Assembly (NCBI GenBank): GCA_003956705.1
Contig: QZCP01000091.1
Location: forward strand, 62,001 to 126,000
Direction of reading: 5' to 3'
Source: Brevipalpus yothersi
Taxonomy: Eukaryota; Arthropoda; Arachnida; Trombidiformes; Tenuipalpidae
DNA length: 64,000 bases
Below the pieces are notes generated by a model, which saw only the letters and a list, made by a program, of their open reading frames with translations, ran no database searches and was not told where the DNA came from. This document shows positions 11,645 through 24,700 of this stretch, piece after piece (the first letter of the stretch is position 1; each line of letters begins with the position of its first letter). The position numbers and the translations under genes were made by a program.

Positions 11645-14175
11645 ATGTCCTTTCTCATGGAACGCTATCTATCCACATATGGTGATAATATACCGTCTCC
11701 AGAGGATCAAACACAAATACACGGTGATAATAATACCATAACTGATAATAATGATGGATCATCCATGCCAAATACATCTACAACCACCATTACTAATCAA
11801 CAGCAAAGCTGTGGTGATGATAATATGAAACATTTACCACCGAGATTGAGAAGATCTCGACGAGGAATGAATCCTACCAGTAATAGTAATACTAGTGGTA
11901 GCAAAAATTCAGTCCAATGTATACCTGGTGGTGATGATTTGATTGTGGTAGATGATGATGATCTGGTTGGTGGTGATCTAACTCAAGTCCCCGATAATCA
12001 AGTGTCCAAGTGTGCGACAAAAATGTTATCAAATTCTAATACTGATAATTGTGATGATGATGGTGGTGATGATAAGGATAAAGAAAGTGAATCTGGTACA
12101 TATACGCTGGACAAAGAAGATCCAGAGGTTGAGGAAGCTCGTCGACGTATTGATCAAGTTTTTGGTGTATCATGTAAAGATTATAGTTTACCACAATCCA
12201 GTTCATGTGATAGAGTAACTCTCAATAGCCATGGAGGTGGTCCTATTCGTACAGCAATATCATCATCCAAAACTGATGGTGAATTATCGGTAAAAGATAG
12301 CTTTTTCACCAGATCCCGATTGGCAGGTGCATTGAATAAACATCAACAACAGCCATCTTCAACTGGTGTTGGTGGACTTGCTGTAAATCAAAATTTTGTT
12401 CGAGCTCGCCGATCAAATATGAGCTTACAAGGCAGCAATGCGGGAAGTGATTCGGATTCAAATAGTAACTCACCTGGCACCTTGACTTCCCATCCTGTTT
12501 ACGCTTCTGGTAATTCAAGCGCCGCTAATCACAATCAGATCAATAGCAATTCTACAGCTCTAAATCGAGTATCTCCTCTCCATCAAAAGCTAAATCAAAG
12601 GCATTCTTCATCACCTCATCGTCGAGGCTCAGCGGATTTAGGCGGTAGTCGTAGTGCAAGTCGCGAAAGATCCACTGGTCTATCCTCACATAATCATCAT
12701 GGTCAAAATTATTCTAGATCTTATGTTGGCTCAAGTTTACGTTGTGGAAGTGAAAAAGGATCACGCAATAGCTTAAATGATTTTGAAGATGATTCTAGCC
12801 TAAAGTCGGATCCAGCCTCGTCCGAATCAACTGGATCGAATTGTGGTGGTGTCGGTGGTGGCAGTGGAAGTAGATCTAATTCAGAGGCTAATCACTCTTC
12901 ACTTCCATCGATGCGTCTTAATCGTACTGTAGCTCTCCGAAGAGCCAAATTGGGAATGGACACACTCGGTGTGCCGCTCAATCTGAGCCCTAAGCCGGCA
13001 GCTCCAAGCATATCTTCAACCAACTCTAATCAGCCAGTATCTCGGAGTGGAACCTCCTCGAGACCAACCACTAGTCCAACTTCTTTCGTCCGTAACGATG
13101 GAGGTAGATTCAGCCTAAGGTGAGTTCACTCACTGAAATACATCTCTCACTGCCCTGAGTGATGAGGTGGAAGAAGAAAGGAAAAGGAACCACCTTGCAA
13201 GTCTGCACTCTTCACTTTTGCTTGCTTGATTTTCTTTCTTTCTCTCTTTCTTTTTTCCTCTCTTATTTCTCTTTTCATTCTCTTGAAATGTTTGAATCAA
13301 TCTTGATTTTAGGAATCAAGGCAAAATCAATTTGTGTAACTTTTTTAGGGATTGTTTCTGCCAAGAAGAAAATGATGTTGACTGCTGCTTCCCCATCCGA
13401 TCATCATCATAGGCTCTTGGTGATGATCTCACAATAGGCCAATCATCAATTAGGCGAATAACTTTTCACTTTCTATTCCTCATTAACAAATACCCATTTT
13501 TTCCTCATTTCTATCTCTTTTATCCACCAAATCTGTCCATCTTGACTCAAATTAGGCATAGCCAGTAATCGGGTTCTTAAGAGTTGATGATGTACGAAAA
13601 AGGTCGAACACTTCAAACTTGTCAGTTTCACTAACACTCGAACTATTGGCCGTTTGTATGTACTTGTATATATATCTTTACTTTCATTCTATAAATCTTT
13701 CTTTCTCCAGTTTTGTCAGTACACTCAGTTCTCACTTCTATCACATGCACATACACATACACATTCTGACTCATTCTGATTACGATTACGTGGGCTCTAT
13801 GCATCTTTCTCAGCTCTCATTTCCAAATCATTCACTCATATAATTGAATATAATGTAATGTTCATACCTTAAGCTTAACCTCAATAATTTTGACTCAATT
13901 CAAATCATAACCAATCATCCAATGTCAAACTCACTCATGAAACCTTGAACCCATGAATTTCAACATTCTAAATTCTCTTCCTACTTACTTGTCCTCTCTT
14001 GTCATTAAGTTCCTACTTGAAATGAAACGAAACATATAAGACTCTCTTATTTTCTCTCTTTCTCAAGCTGTCTTCGATGCTATCATTCAGCTTACATTCA
14101 TCACTCCCTTAACTTTCATCAGACTGTTTCTTTGATCCTGATATTATTATCGGGAAACACCTACATCATGATTCA

Positions 14176-14213
<38 letters not shown>

Positions 14214-15729
14214 TTTGATGTTTATATTCGGTTACCGGATAATTTAGCTCCTCTTCTTGTTCTTTTCTACCCTTCTTCATCTTCCTCTCAACTCTAATCT
14301 TCTCACCATCATGATGATCGCTGGGCACTCCAGCTTCTTCTTTTTTCCTCTCCTCCTGGCCATTCAGTCTTGCTGCTACTCATTTTTATTCTAGCGTTCT
14401 GACTTGCATCACTCATATTATAAATATATATAGATATATATACTGTCCTATCGATTTATGCCTACCACCTTCTGACCCTAATCCATGATTGAATAGATCT
14501 TGCTCTCTTGACTGTTCAAGAATCACTTTATTTCTAAGAATAAATAGCAGGTCAATTGTTTTCAAACTTTTGATTGTCATAATCATCGATTTTCTCTCTC
14601 TCTCTCTCTTCTCAGGGTATCAAGTACTTCATCCGGTAAAAAGCCTCCTTTAGCTCAAGACAATCATTCTGCCGGTGCTAAAAATTCGAGTGCAAACAGC
14701 GTTAATAGGCTAAGGAATCCATCCAAAACACGAGCTGGTGGAAATAGTGCAGACGAAGTGTCCAATCGATGTAGATCACCTGCTCGTAGTAGTAGTGGTG
14801 TATCTTCATCATCCAAAGTCAGACATGCCCTCCAGAAAAGTTCTTCCTTCACCGATCCCAAAGATTCGAATAACAGTAGTAGCCTTCATTATTATGGAAA
14901 TTCTGACTCTCATCATGAATCAAAAAATGGTAGTAACAGCAGTTATCGTGAAATGTCTCCATTTCAATTGGGTAAACGTATTTTTTCCAACAAACCACAC
15001 CAAATGTTAAATCGTGATAATGCGATGAAAACTCTTTCATCCCATCATCCATCCTCTCACTATAATCAATTGGACGAGCGAACAAGAGCTGCAGCTGAGA
15101 GACTTCACGAATCTATTCGAAGCAGCTTGTGTGATGATGATGGACGTAATTCCAAAGGTCTCAGTCCCCTTGATAATCTTGTTATAGCTGCTACTCTACA
15201 ACTATCACACAAATTACGATACAATCTTCGATTTATTTTGGAGGATGAAAGGCTCAAATTTCCTGCTGATAGTGAAACACGAATCATGATTGAAGAGCTT
15301 CTTCCACAAGTGGGGGTGCCCGACAGGTCAGCCACTTGTAGTTCCAGTAAGAGTAAAGATTTGTCAAATATTTTAAAGAATTTAAAGAAAATTGAGCAAA
15401 GTTTTGAGCGTAAGTATTCACATCCTTTAATGGCTTAGTCCTCCTTTTTGAACAACTTTTTTCTTCTTTAAACTTGAAGTGGAACTGAACTGATGTTCCC
15501 AAGAATTACGTCAAGTTTTATCAAGATTCCTAATTATTCTTTTTCTTTTTCTCATTGCCCTCTCTCTCACACACTCTTTCTATCTTTCTCTCCTCTCTAT
15601 CATCACCATTCCTCCCCCTTAGTGGTCTCACTGCTTCTCAAGAATCGGAACCTCGACATATCACCCTCATCACCCTCAGAAGATACAAGTTTCTCTGATC
15701 AAGTGAACGGTTATCAAGATGAATATTAA
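11645..15729 (+). CDS. CEP170-family centrosomal protein (C-terminal part; no FHA domain seen)
   Basis: Exons 11645-13119, 14616-15409 and 15623-15729 give 791 residues with matching phases. CEP170 proteins bind the mother centriole's subdistal appendages and microtubules. The first two thirds are disordered and rich in Ser, Asn and Asp, with basic patches such as LRRAKLGMD. Near the C-terminus a helical segment (DNLVIAATLQLSHKLR, then SNILKNLKKIEQSFE) aligns with the conserved C-terminal region of CEP170. The N-terminal FHA domain of vertebrate CEP170 is absent. An in-frame TGA lies two codons before ATG 11645, so this ATG is the simplest start. A weaker option is an acceptor at about 11699 (CTCCAG), which would join unseen upstream exons. 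Poor conservation outside the C-terminus keeps confidence moderate. Confidence 0.68.
14181..14211. repeat. (CT)n microsatellite in the first intron of the CEP170-like gene
   Basis: Fifteen uninterrupted CT units lie inside the 1.5-kb intron 13120-14615. The rest of that intron is pyrimidine-rich, with a further CT run at the acceptor (about 14593-14610). Confidence 0.95.
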
Positions 15730-17333
15730 CTGGAAAGTTAACGATTTATTGCCTCTTCGTCATTTTTTTGTCGCTTTACGCGATATATAGACTCTATATT
15801 GTAGAGACAGTTTCTATACAGTGAAGCATTTATATTTTTTTGACCTTCTTATTTTGGGTCAGAAACCGAATCAGTAATCGAAGACCTTTTTTTCTGTCCA
15901 CTTATGTATCGAATAAGCATAGACTGCATTTAAGGCAGAACTTTGCCATGAAATGTCATCAAGTAAGGAGGATAAATTCAAGATAGAATGACTCTCCATG
16001 ATCATATCGTTTTTGTAGTTTGTTTGACCGATTTAATGGTTTGTCATCCACTTTCACGATTTACATGTATGAATGTATGATTATGATGATCTACCCGTCA
16101 CAATTTTGATCAAATTGCGAACAAAGACTAGTTTTCCATTTTGTTTGTTGGCTATTTGTTATTTTATCTCAAAATATTTCCATCAAAAATTTGAGCGGAA
16201 AAATCTCAGGAAATTAGTGGATGAAATACATTCCTGATCGAATTGACCGAGATAAACTCTCTTCATGTTTCAATTCCAGATACAGCAGACAACGATTATC
16301 ATTGAGTTCATGTTCTTTCTCTCTCTGTCCCAGCTCATTTGTTAGTACCGATAGGCATGGATCATTATCCTTTCTGACCCCACCAATCGAGCTCTTGATA
16401 TTGTTTCAGTCCCATTTGATAATAGTTTTCCTTCCATCGTATTTCTGTTCATTTGTGATTTTATGTACACTTGAAGTCTTTTAAACGCAATCATCACTCT
16501 CCATACTGCCTGATGATCGTTTCAATTTGAATCAATGCTTATTTTGAAAGACTCATTCTATTGTACAATTTGGCAACTTTTTGTACGATTGTAAGCCTGT
16601 TGATAGGGAAAATCGGTTTCCGAGCGTAGTAAAAGCTAGACCTTTGGGTCAGACAGCTAAAATGGCTGTGATGGCCTGTCATCTACACCCATGGAATGCG
16701 ATACCATTGAATCCCACAATTCTAAGCGAACTCCTAAAACCCCTCTAATAAACTTTTCGTCAGAGCCTGGTGAATTCGATGTCTCAGATGAAGCACCAGT
16801 AAATTCGAAAGCATCGCTATAAGGAGTCCACGAATGATGGTGATAAGTTTAAAGATAAGGATGTCTATAAATGGGGTCGAGTGTGTCAAGCATGGTTTGC
16901 AGAGGCAACTCGATTGCTGAGCGTTCATCCCAACAATAAATTATAATAAGAAATTTGATCACATCTTCATCCTAGGTCCAGATAATTCGATGATAGTTTT
17001 CATTGGGTTTATAAAGGTGTTAAAATAACATATCTTAATCTTGTCAGTCATTTTTTAATTTGTGATTTTTGCTCAAGCTGAGCATATCAATATAATCATC
17101 TGGATAAAAATTTCTTTTAAATAAGGTTTTTTTCTGAGTTCAGGCTTGAAAGTATCATATTTGGACGAGTTTCTTGAGTATCGAGTCCGATGAAGGTACA
17201 CTAAAAAAATGTGGCACGATAACTTAAATGAAAAGAATAAGATGAGATTTGAACTGGGTCTGTAACCATCGTGGATTATAGTGGACATACAAGTCGAAGA
17301 GAATGTTGAAAAAATTTTCATGATTTTTCAGTA
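15730..17333. other. Intergenic interval, 1.6 kb
   Basis: Lies between the 3' ends of the CEP170-like gene (+) and SLC44 copy B (-). Only short open frames without recognisable coding character were seen, and no repeat family or RNA gene. Confidence 0.5.
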
Positions 17334-19639
17334 TCAATCTGGATTATCTGGCCCTTCTTTCTGTTTGTCGTCTTTCTGTCGCTGGAGAGGTATATTTGCT
17401 TCATCCTCTTTACCAAGTAATGACTAGAATAAGGAGAGTAATTAGATTTTGATCTTGATGGATTTTTTTGTAAAATCACTCACCATCAAACTTAGAGGTG
17501 CATAGTATTCCCGTCCTGGAGATCCATCATTTATATTTTTATCATGACAAAAGCATAAGAAGAGTGAATCGATGATCATCTGAATTAGGATAGAAAATTA
17601 GTGATGAGATCGAGTTCTAATTATTTCCTCTAGCTTTGATTTAGCTTACCTCGTAAACAGATAGGACTGAGCTGGCCACAATGTATGAAAGAAGAAATCC
17701 GACTCCAATAGGAGCAGAAAAGAATTCCATGTCTTCATTCTAAGAAAAATAAAGAATTTTAACTCTGGAATAAGTTTTGAGTTTTAGATTCAGCTGATTA
17801 CTGCTTACTCTTAGAAGGATTATCCCAATGAATGCGCAAAGTGAAGCGACTGAGCATTTTGCAAGGAATAAAATGAAGTCACCAACTGTGTTGATTGTCA
17901 TCACCTTTACAGAATTTGCAACTATGATTCCAACAGCATTGTGTCCAGATTCACAGAAATTGGTTCCTTGTATTGCTAAAAGATAAATTTGAGAATTCAA
18001 TTAGATTGATAAACATGAAGAAAAAAACTAGCCAATACTTACTCATCATCGTATATGCGTTATATGTTACGAATCTGAGACATTCTTCAATTCTGGCACA
18101 GCAACAATTGATGCAATCAAGAACCTTCTTTGCCCAAGCTTGGTCGATTTTTTCCTTTAATTTTTCGGTGATGAGTTTCAAGATCACTCTTGGTATAGTG
18201 AACAGTATCATCAAAAAGGAACCAAATCCAATAGATCCCAAATGTTTACGGAAAATGATCTGGAAAGCAGTGGACAGTGGATTGCTTAATCTACTACGAT
18301 CACGAGTAAAGTACCAGGCAGCAACAGCACCAGAAACAACTGCTCGCTCACAGCCGATGATAAATTCAGTTCCCCAGAACAGTAAAACAATTAGATATAC
18401 CACTAAAAAGTTGATGATTGGATTGAGAGAAAATCGAACCCATGTGTAATATGATGATGGGCCTAATGTTTTACTCTCGATTTGTGACTCACTGGTTATA
18501 GCGAGATCATTCATGAAATTTTTCTTTCGAAGTTCTTCACATGAGACTAAAAATATGAGGGTCGTCAGCCAATATGCGTGGAATACAGCTTGAGCCATAA
18601 TTGTTCGAATTGGTGTACATAGCAAACATGGCATCGCTCGGAAACAGCTTGCCGTCTCATAGAATAGAGCCACCACAAGTTTGACCGAATTTCTCATCGA
18701 ACAGATGACCAAAAGAAATATTGCTGCTACTACGGTGACAACACAAGCTGAGATGAGTAAAGTTTTTTCACTGTATGCTTGATCTTCATCACCTAAATTG
18801 TAGGGCAATTTAGACCAATTGAATTTTAGTGCCAGATATCCATACCATAATAGACCAGATAGTGCACAAACGCTACAAAAGAAGATCCATATGATGAGAT
18901 ATGCGACAAATGATGCAAAATAATGGAGTAAAAAGACGATCGCATAGCTGATGAGTAGACTTGAGGAGACCATAATGAGTATGGCTGATCTTCCGACAAT
19001 TAAGCCAGCAACAAATTGCTTTACCAAATCACTGCTGTGGATGAGCGCGAAAAAGTTTAAGAAAATAGTTTGAGCACTACGAATAAGATAAGTTGGCACA
19101 CATCGGTTCAGGACGGGCTTCATTCTGGCGATAGGTAATTTTGGACACAATCCCCATCCTCGATCAGAAAATTTTCGGGTCGGAGCACTACTTGAAGTTT
19201 CTCTGCTGTACGATTCGATGTCAATATCGTATCGGCACAGGCTTACATTTGTTCGCCGATAGAAACCAAGTAAATCTTGTGGATTTTCCAAATCAACATC
19301 AGGACATGCTTCCACACAAATATGGGGAGAAAATGTGAAATTGCTCGGATTCATCCAGAAAACATATCGCCGATTGGTTAGATCGCGCCCAGACAACGGT
19401 AGATCATGTTTGAAATCATTTCGAAGTCCACAAATATTTCCATAACTGTCATAGCCACGAACATATCGTTGAGGCTCACCATTGATGAATCCAAATATAG
19501 AAATGCAAAGAGTGATAAATCCAACGAAAATCATCAGAAAAAGGCAAAATTTATCCGTTGTTTTGCGATCCCTCAGAGGCTTTGTCATAATATCATCTTG
19601 TTCAGTGATAGATCCGCACATATTGAAACAACAGGCCAT
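17334..19639 (-). CDS. Choline transporter-like protein (SLC44 family), copy B
   Basis: Exons in coding order: 19639-18043, 17975-17809, 17739-17650, 17579-17484, 17423-17334, giving 679 residues, close to human SLC44A1. Exons 2, 3 and 4 match copy A (3049-5666) in phase and almost in length (167, 90 and 96 bases against 167, 90 and 90). Hallmarks shared with copy A include MACC, VAAWYFTRDRSRL, HLGSIGFGSFL and GTNFCESG. About ten membrane segments are visible, plus a glycosylated cysteine-rich first loop. The tail exon is short and polar, unlike the long charged tail of copy A. The two genes are probably an old duplication, now separated by the CRAL-TRIO and CEP170-like genes. Confidence 0.93.
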
Positions 19640-21707
19640 GGTGATTATCCCAGATGTAGAGTTGTGATTGAGCTCTCAAATGGAAAATTGTTGGACGGAT
19701 GAATTTCAAATATTAAATAGGTTTGCTTGAAGACTTTGGCATATGAGATCATCTATCACCAAATGGATACATTGTAATAAGTAATAGGGTTGAGTATTTT
19801 TGTGAACAGATTTTGGCTGAAAATGAAATAACAAAGAGTTAGCAAGCTACTTTAATGCAATTTAATTTTAGCTCTCACTTGATTGGAATATATGATGATT
19901 TATTAAAAATAAAATGAACCAATTGCTCACCTTAGTTCGAATAAAGCGTACCCAAAATCAGATTTGATCAATTTTTGTGCAACATTCACAACAAATTGCT
20001 TTGCTTAACAGAGAGGCAATATTCGATCGGTATTCGAGGAATGTGAACAATTGAGCAAAATGGACTTGATGATCACCATCAATATTAACACTATGATAAA
20101 TGAATCATACTTGACAATTGAATCGAGATTGAAATTAATTGCAAATAGTCGAATTATTTGGAATCATGCAAAGTTTCAAAGTTGCAGTATTCAAGTAGAA
20201 AAAAGTGCTAAGTTTGCATCTTGAAGGTTTGAATTTTTTTTCTTCTTCTTTTGCTGGGTGTTTCTCGCTTCCTATGAGCATGCCCTTGATTCCATACACA
20301 TTACAGTTCAGGTTCTAATTCCAATTTTTGCCGACAAACTTAGCAAAACACATCAATTATGGGAAGATCATGAACAATTAGATTGATGACAATCATCAGT
20401 GTTAATTGTACTTGTGTCCACTAACTGATATGGTTGAGCGGAGGTGGGGATCCATTGATTGGATAGAAGTTATGTGCCAGTGTGGATCTGGATTGCGTTG
20501 GCTTTACCCGACAGTCTGTGGTCATAAACCTTTGTGTTAGGAACTGTAGTACAGTATATTCAGTTGAGAGACTGTTCATTTGAACAGATCACATCATTAG
20601 AACACTATTTCTACAATTGAGGCGAGTAGTTCATACCTGACAGAGAACTGTTCTAGTGGAAAAAGAAAATTCCCTCCAAAAAAATGATGATTCGAATCAA
20701 TGAACTGGAATGGTTCTAAAGCTCTCACAAGGGTACAATAATGAGCAGGTCATCGATTCGTATGAACAATATATATAGACCCACAATCATTAAGATTATG
20801 GATTTCCGATGAATATGTAAAGACTGCATGTGTGCGTATTCATGATGGATGCTCATCAGAGGGATGGTTTCTCGATCAATTATTTCCCCTTTTACACGCA
20901 ATATTTGAATATGTTTCTAAGATATTTTCAAAAACTTGGCCGTTTGATAGTGTTTGCCTGGTAACCGATTTGTTTGATTTGCTGACACAGTGTGAGTTTT
21001 CAGATTAACCATAGGCTTTGCATCCATGGGATGTCAATTGATGATGGATGATCAGAGAATGGATTAGCCCAATGAACCTGGTTGGAGGCGATTTGTGAGA
21101 CAAGATTTAGGATTAGATCTGGACGTAAATTTAAATGGCAATGCATTTTCACTTTATTTGACTGATATTTTTGGGCCGATTTTTTGGCATTGACAAACTA
21201 GCGAGAAATTGATCGCTTCTTTAGGCTTCAGAAAAGTAAAGAAGCGAATGGTTCTTATTCAGATCCTTTTGAACTAAATAATCGACATTGAAATGATTCT
21301 TTTCTTCAGATTGGACAGGAGAACCAAGAAGAGAAAGTGGCAATTGTGACAATGATGGCGAGGAGAGGAAAAAAGAATTTTTGAAGACACCAGAGTTCCA
21401 AACTCAAGAAATTTTTGAGAAAGATGAGCGACGAGATAGGAGAAACGATAAAGGCAAATGTATGCAGGGACTGAAAACTGGGTGAAAGACTGTGAGAGAT
21501 AAATCTCGTTGGGTCATTTAGGCGAAAAATCGAGAGAATGATTGAACTTGAAAGATGATTCTCGAAGCCTTTATGAGGAAGCAGATGATTGTATAGGTAC
21601 TGAAGATGGAATTTTTTTTAGATTTTTTGGTTTTGGTGCTCTTTTGTAGACTTTTTCTGTCATGTCCAGGAAAAAAGAATTGATGAATTGATACATGTTA
21701 TTGGCTT
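19640..21707. other. Intergenic interval, 2.1 kb
   Basis: 5' flank of SLC44 copy B and 3' flank of CSDE1. No open frame of note, repeat or RNA gene was seen. Confidence 0.5.
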
Positions 21708-24700
21708 TTAGTTGATCGAGATGGGTTCGCTTTGTCGAGGAACTTTGAAACCTTTTGTCCCATCAGGACCACGAGGTTGACGAATAACGATCATTTTTGG
21801 ACCAGCATTTTCATCAACTTGCAAAGACTTGAGACGATTGATAAGTCTCTCAGGTCTAGGCTCATTGATACTATCACTAGAATGGGAAATGAGGATGAAT
21901 CAATTGACCGATGATAAAAACTCAGCTTTATGGCCAGAAAAAATACTTACGTAAGTTTGACTAACGAACAGGCTGAGTATTTTCCACTACGCTGATTCTG
22001 GACAATGACGAATTCAACGGTATCACCTGGACTGAGAGTACAGCTATCACCACGAACTTCTGACATATGGAAGAACAACTTCTTCCCATCCATAGCATAG
22101 TTGAGGAAACCAAAAGCACCTTTGATGGTATCAACGGTTGCCTGAAGATATTAATAATGATGAATTGGTGGGATGATCGGTGAATAAAGGAGAATTGATT
22201 AATTTACCTGGTATTTAGTCCGAACAGGCTTTATGTTGATTGCTCTCTTGCATCCAAGTTTCTCAGAATAACCTAACTGAAAGGTCACTAAATCACCTTG
22301 CGCAACATAATCATGAATATCAGCTAAACTAGTCATACTAAATTCATAGGTTGGCTCTTCAGCCTTGGCAGAATCTTCGTCATTGGTCACCGCTTCAACC
22401 ACTTGCACCAGGCCCCAATATTCATCTTGATCTGGATTGAGACAGCGTACGGATCGGATAACTCTGCCGGTAAGAACCTCTGGTTCCGGTGTTTCCAATG
22501 GAATGCTACCTAATTGTATTTTACGGACCCATTCAGCGTTTGGTTTATTATTTTTAAACGTTTGAGCGTATTCCACTTCATCTCCGAGATCCAAAGAATT
22601 CCAATCTCCTTCATAGGTGCTACGAAGAATAGAAAATATGTTTGTTAGCATCAAGTATGAGTAGCATAAATTCTATGAAAAACAATATAGAATCTAAATG
22701 ATAGATAACAGATAACATTCAAGTAGAGAAGGAAGTTTCCATTTTGGGTGTGACTTTCAGAGGAAATTCAGAATTTGATTAGACCAAATATCATCATTTT
22801 CCCGAGAAGCCAATTTGCTCAGAACATGAGTCTTGATCAGATTGCCAGCAAATGAACATGAAATAGCAAAGAAAAATCTCTCATTATTTCTCAATAAGCA
22901 TCGCTAAACTTTAATCCCAATCTGAAGCTTGTCATTGGACCTTTGAGGATCAAGAAGTTAAAATAGAAATCCTTGAAAGGGTATTATGTTTCTTCTCTTA
23001 TCGCCAATGGACTATATAATTACAAACTAAGAGGAAATTTCTGAACGATGAAGATGAAATGTGTCATGAAAGCAATCAGTAAACTGATTCAAATGCACAA
23101 ATTAAATGAGAATTTTAAGGGAAACATGAAACACGTCGCATTCATCGATATTCACCAAGAAAAAGCTCCACAAAAATTGGCGAAAATATTCTGTGAGGTA
23201 TAATCTCATGAAGGGCGACCAGAGTGATTATGTGAACCAAAAGCAGAGATCATAAAGCAAGCAACGAAATAGGGGTTAGTTGACCATGGTATAAGCTAGA
23301 AGGACTCATTATTTTCACCAACTAAATCAGATCAAGGAGAGTGAGTTGAAGAAATAGAGACAGAGAGGACTAGCGATGATGGCATATAAAAAGAGACTCT
23401 TCTATGGTCAATTCATTTGTTCGAATAGTTTTCTAGCCTATTGGTAACAACTTACTAACGTTAAAATATTCAGAATGAAGTTTTCAATAATCATCTGTAC
23501 AGTTATCGCTGTGAGCCATGTTTCTTCAGCTCAACAATTGATGGACCCATCTTTCGAAGCTGGCCTCAAGTTTTCCGAAAATATTGTTAATTTTCTATCA
23601 CGAATGAATGCAAATGGAGAAAGTGTTCCAGAGGCTCAGCAAGTCTACAGTGATGAGCAATCTGAGAAAGTCATCGAACCAACTGAGGCAACGAACATCG
23701 ACTCAAGTGAATTGAGAGCCTCTCCAGCAACAACTAGATTGGAAGAAGTCTTAACTGCCGCAGTTCGTGTTTTGGAGGAAAATGCCAATACATTCAGCAA
23801 CTTTACATCAACCAATCTCACACAATTTCTTGATCGAGTCAGGTTTGTACAGGAAATGGTCAAGAGTACTGAAGATATTGCTCAAAAGTATCAAGGACCT
23901 ATTGATGATATACGAAATGCTATCATGAAAGTGATGATGAACGAAATAATGGCCAATTTCCCAGAAATTATACGACAAACTGGTGAATTTTTCAGCAAAG
24001 CTCGTGAAAGTTTAGCTGCTGCATACAGGCAATATATTCAGGAAGTAGGTGAGGGTAATCAAACGCCTCAATTGGCTCTTCTTATGAAATTATTGGGCAT
24101 TGGAGGTGCAACCAAATCAACACCAGCAACAACTTTCTCTCAATCGACTGAAACATCATTGGTAAGCTCATCAACCCCTTTCTCTATCGCATCATTCGAA
24201 GAAGAAAAAAGCTACAAGTCTGTTGCTAAGGGCCGTCAAGAAGTTGCTTCTCAAACATCGAACATTGGCTTGTCAGCGCCAAGCATTCAGAAAATGAGCT
24301 CTAACTTGGGTGATTCAAAGACTCTTCAATCTCCGGCAAATGCAGCAAAAAATATTATCCAAACAAGATCAAAGAAAGTGTGACATATATATCGTATTTA
24401 AGAATTGAATAATGCTTTTCCAATCAGCTGTGTTCGTAAAATCATCAATAGCTTCATTATCATGTGATAATTATTCAACAAAAACTGTCATCTACTTTTG
24501 AATAAAGAAATTTCTCGAACCAACTTAGCACAATATGTACTGACATCTGTATCAACATTTCTTATGCGATTCATCATGAGGTAGACTAGATAGTTTATCA
24601 AACTAAAATAGACGAGCAGAGAAGGCGAAAGGAGAAAAGACAAAAAAGGGAGAGAGAGAAAGAGGCAAATAAAAGAGATTCACAAAACTTACCTGTAATG

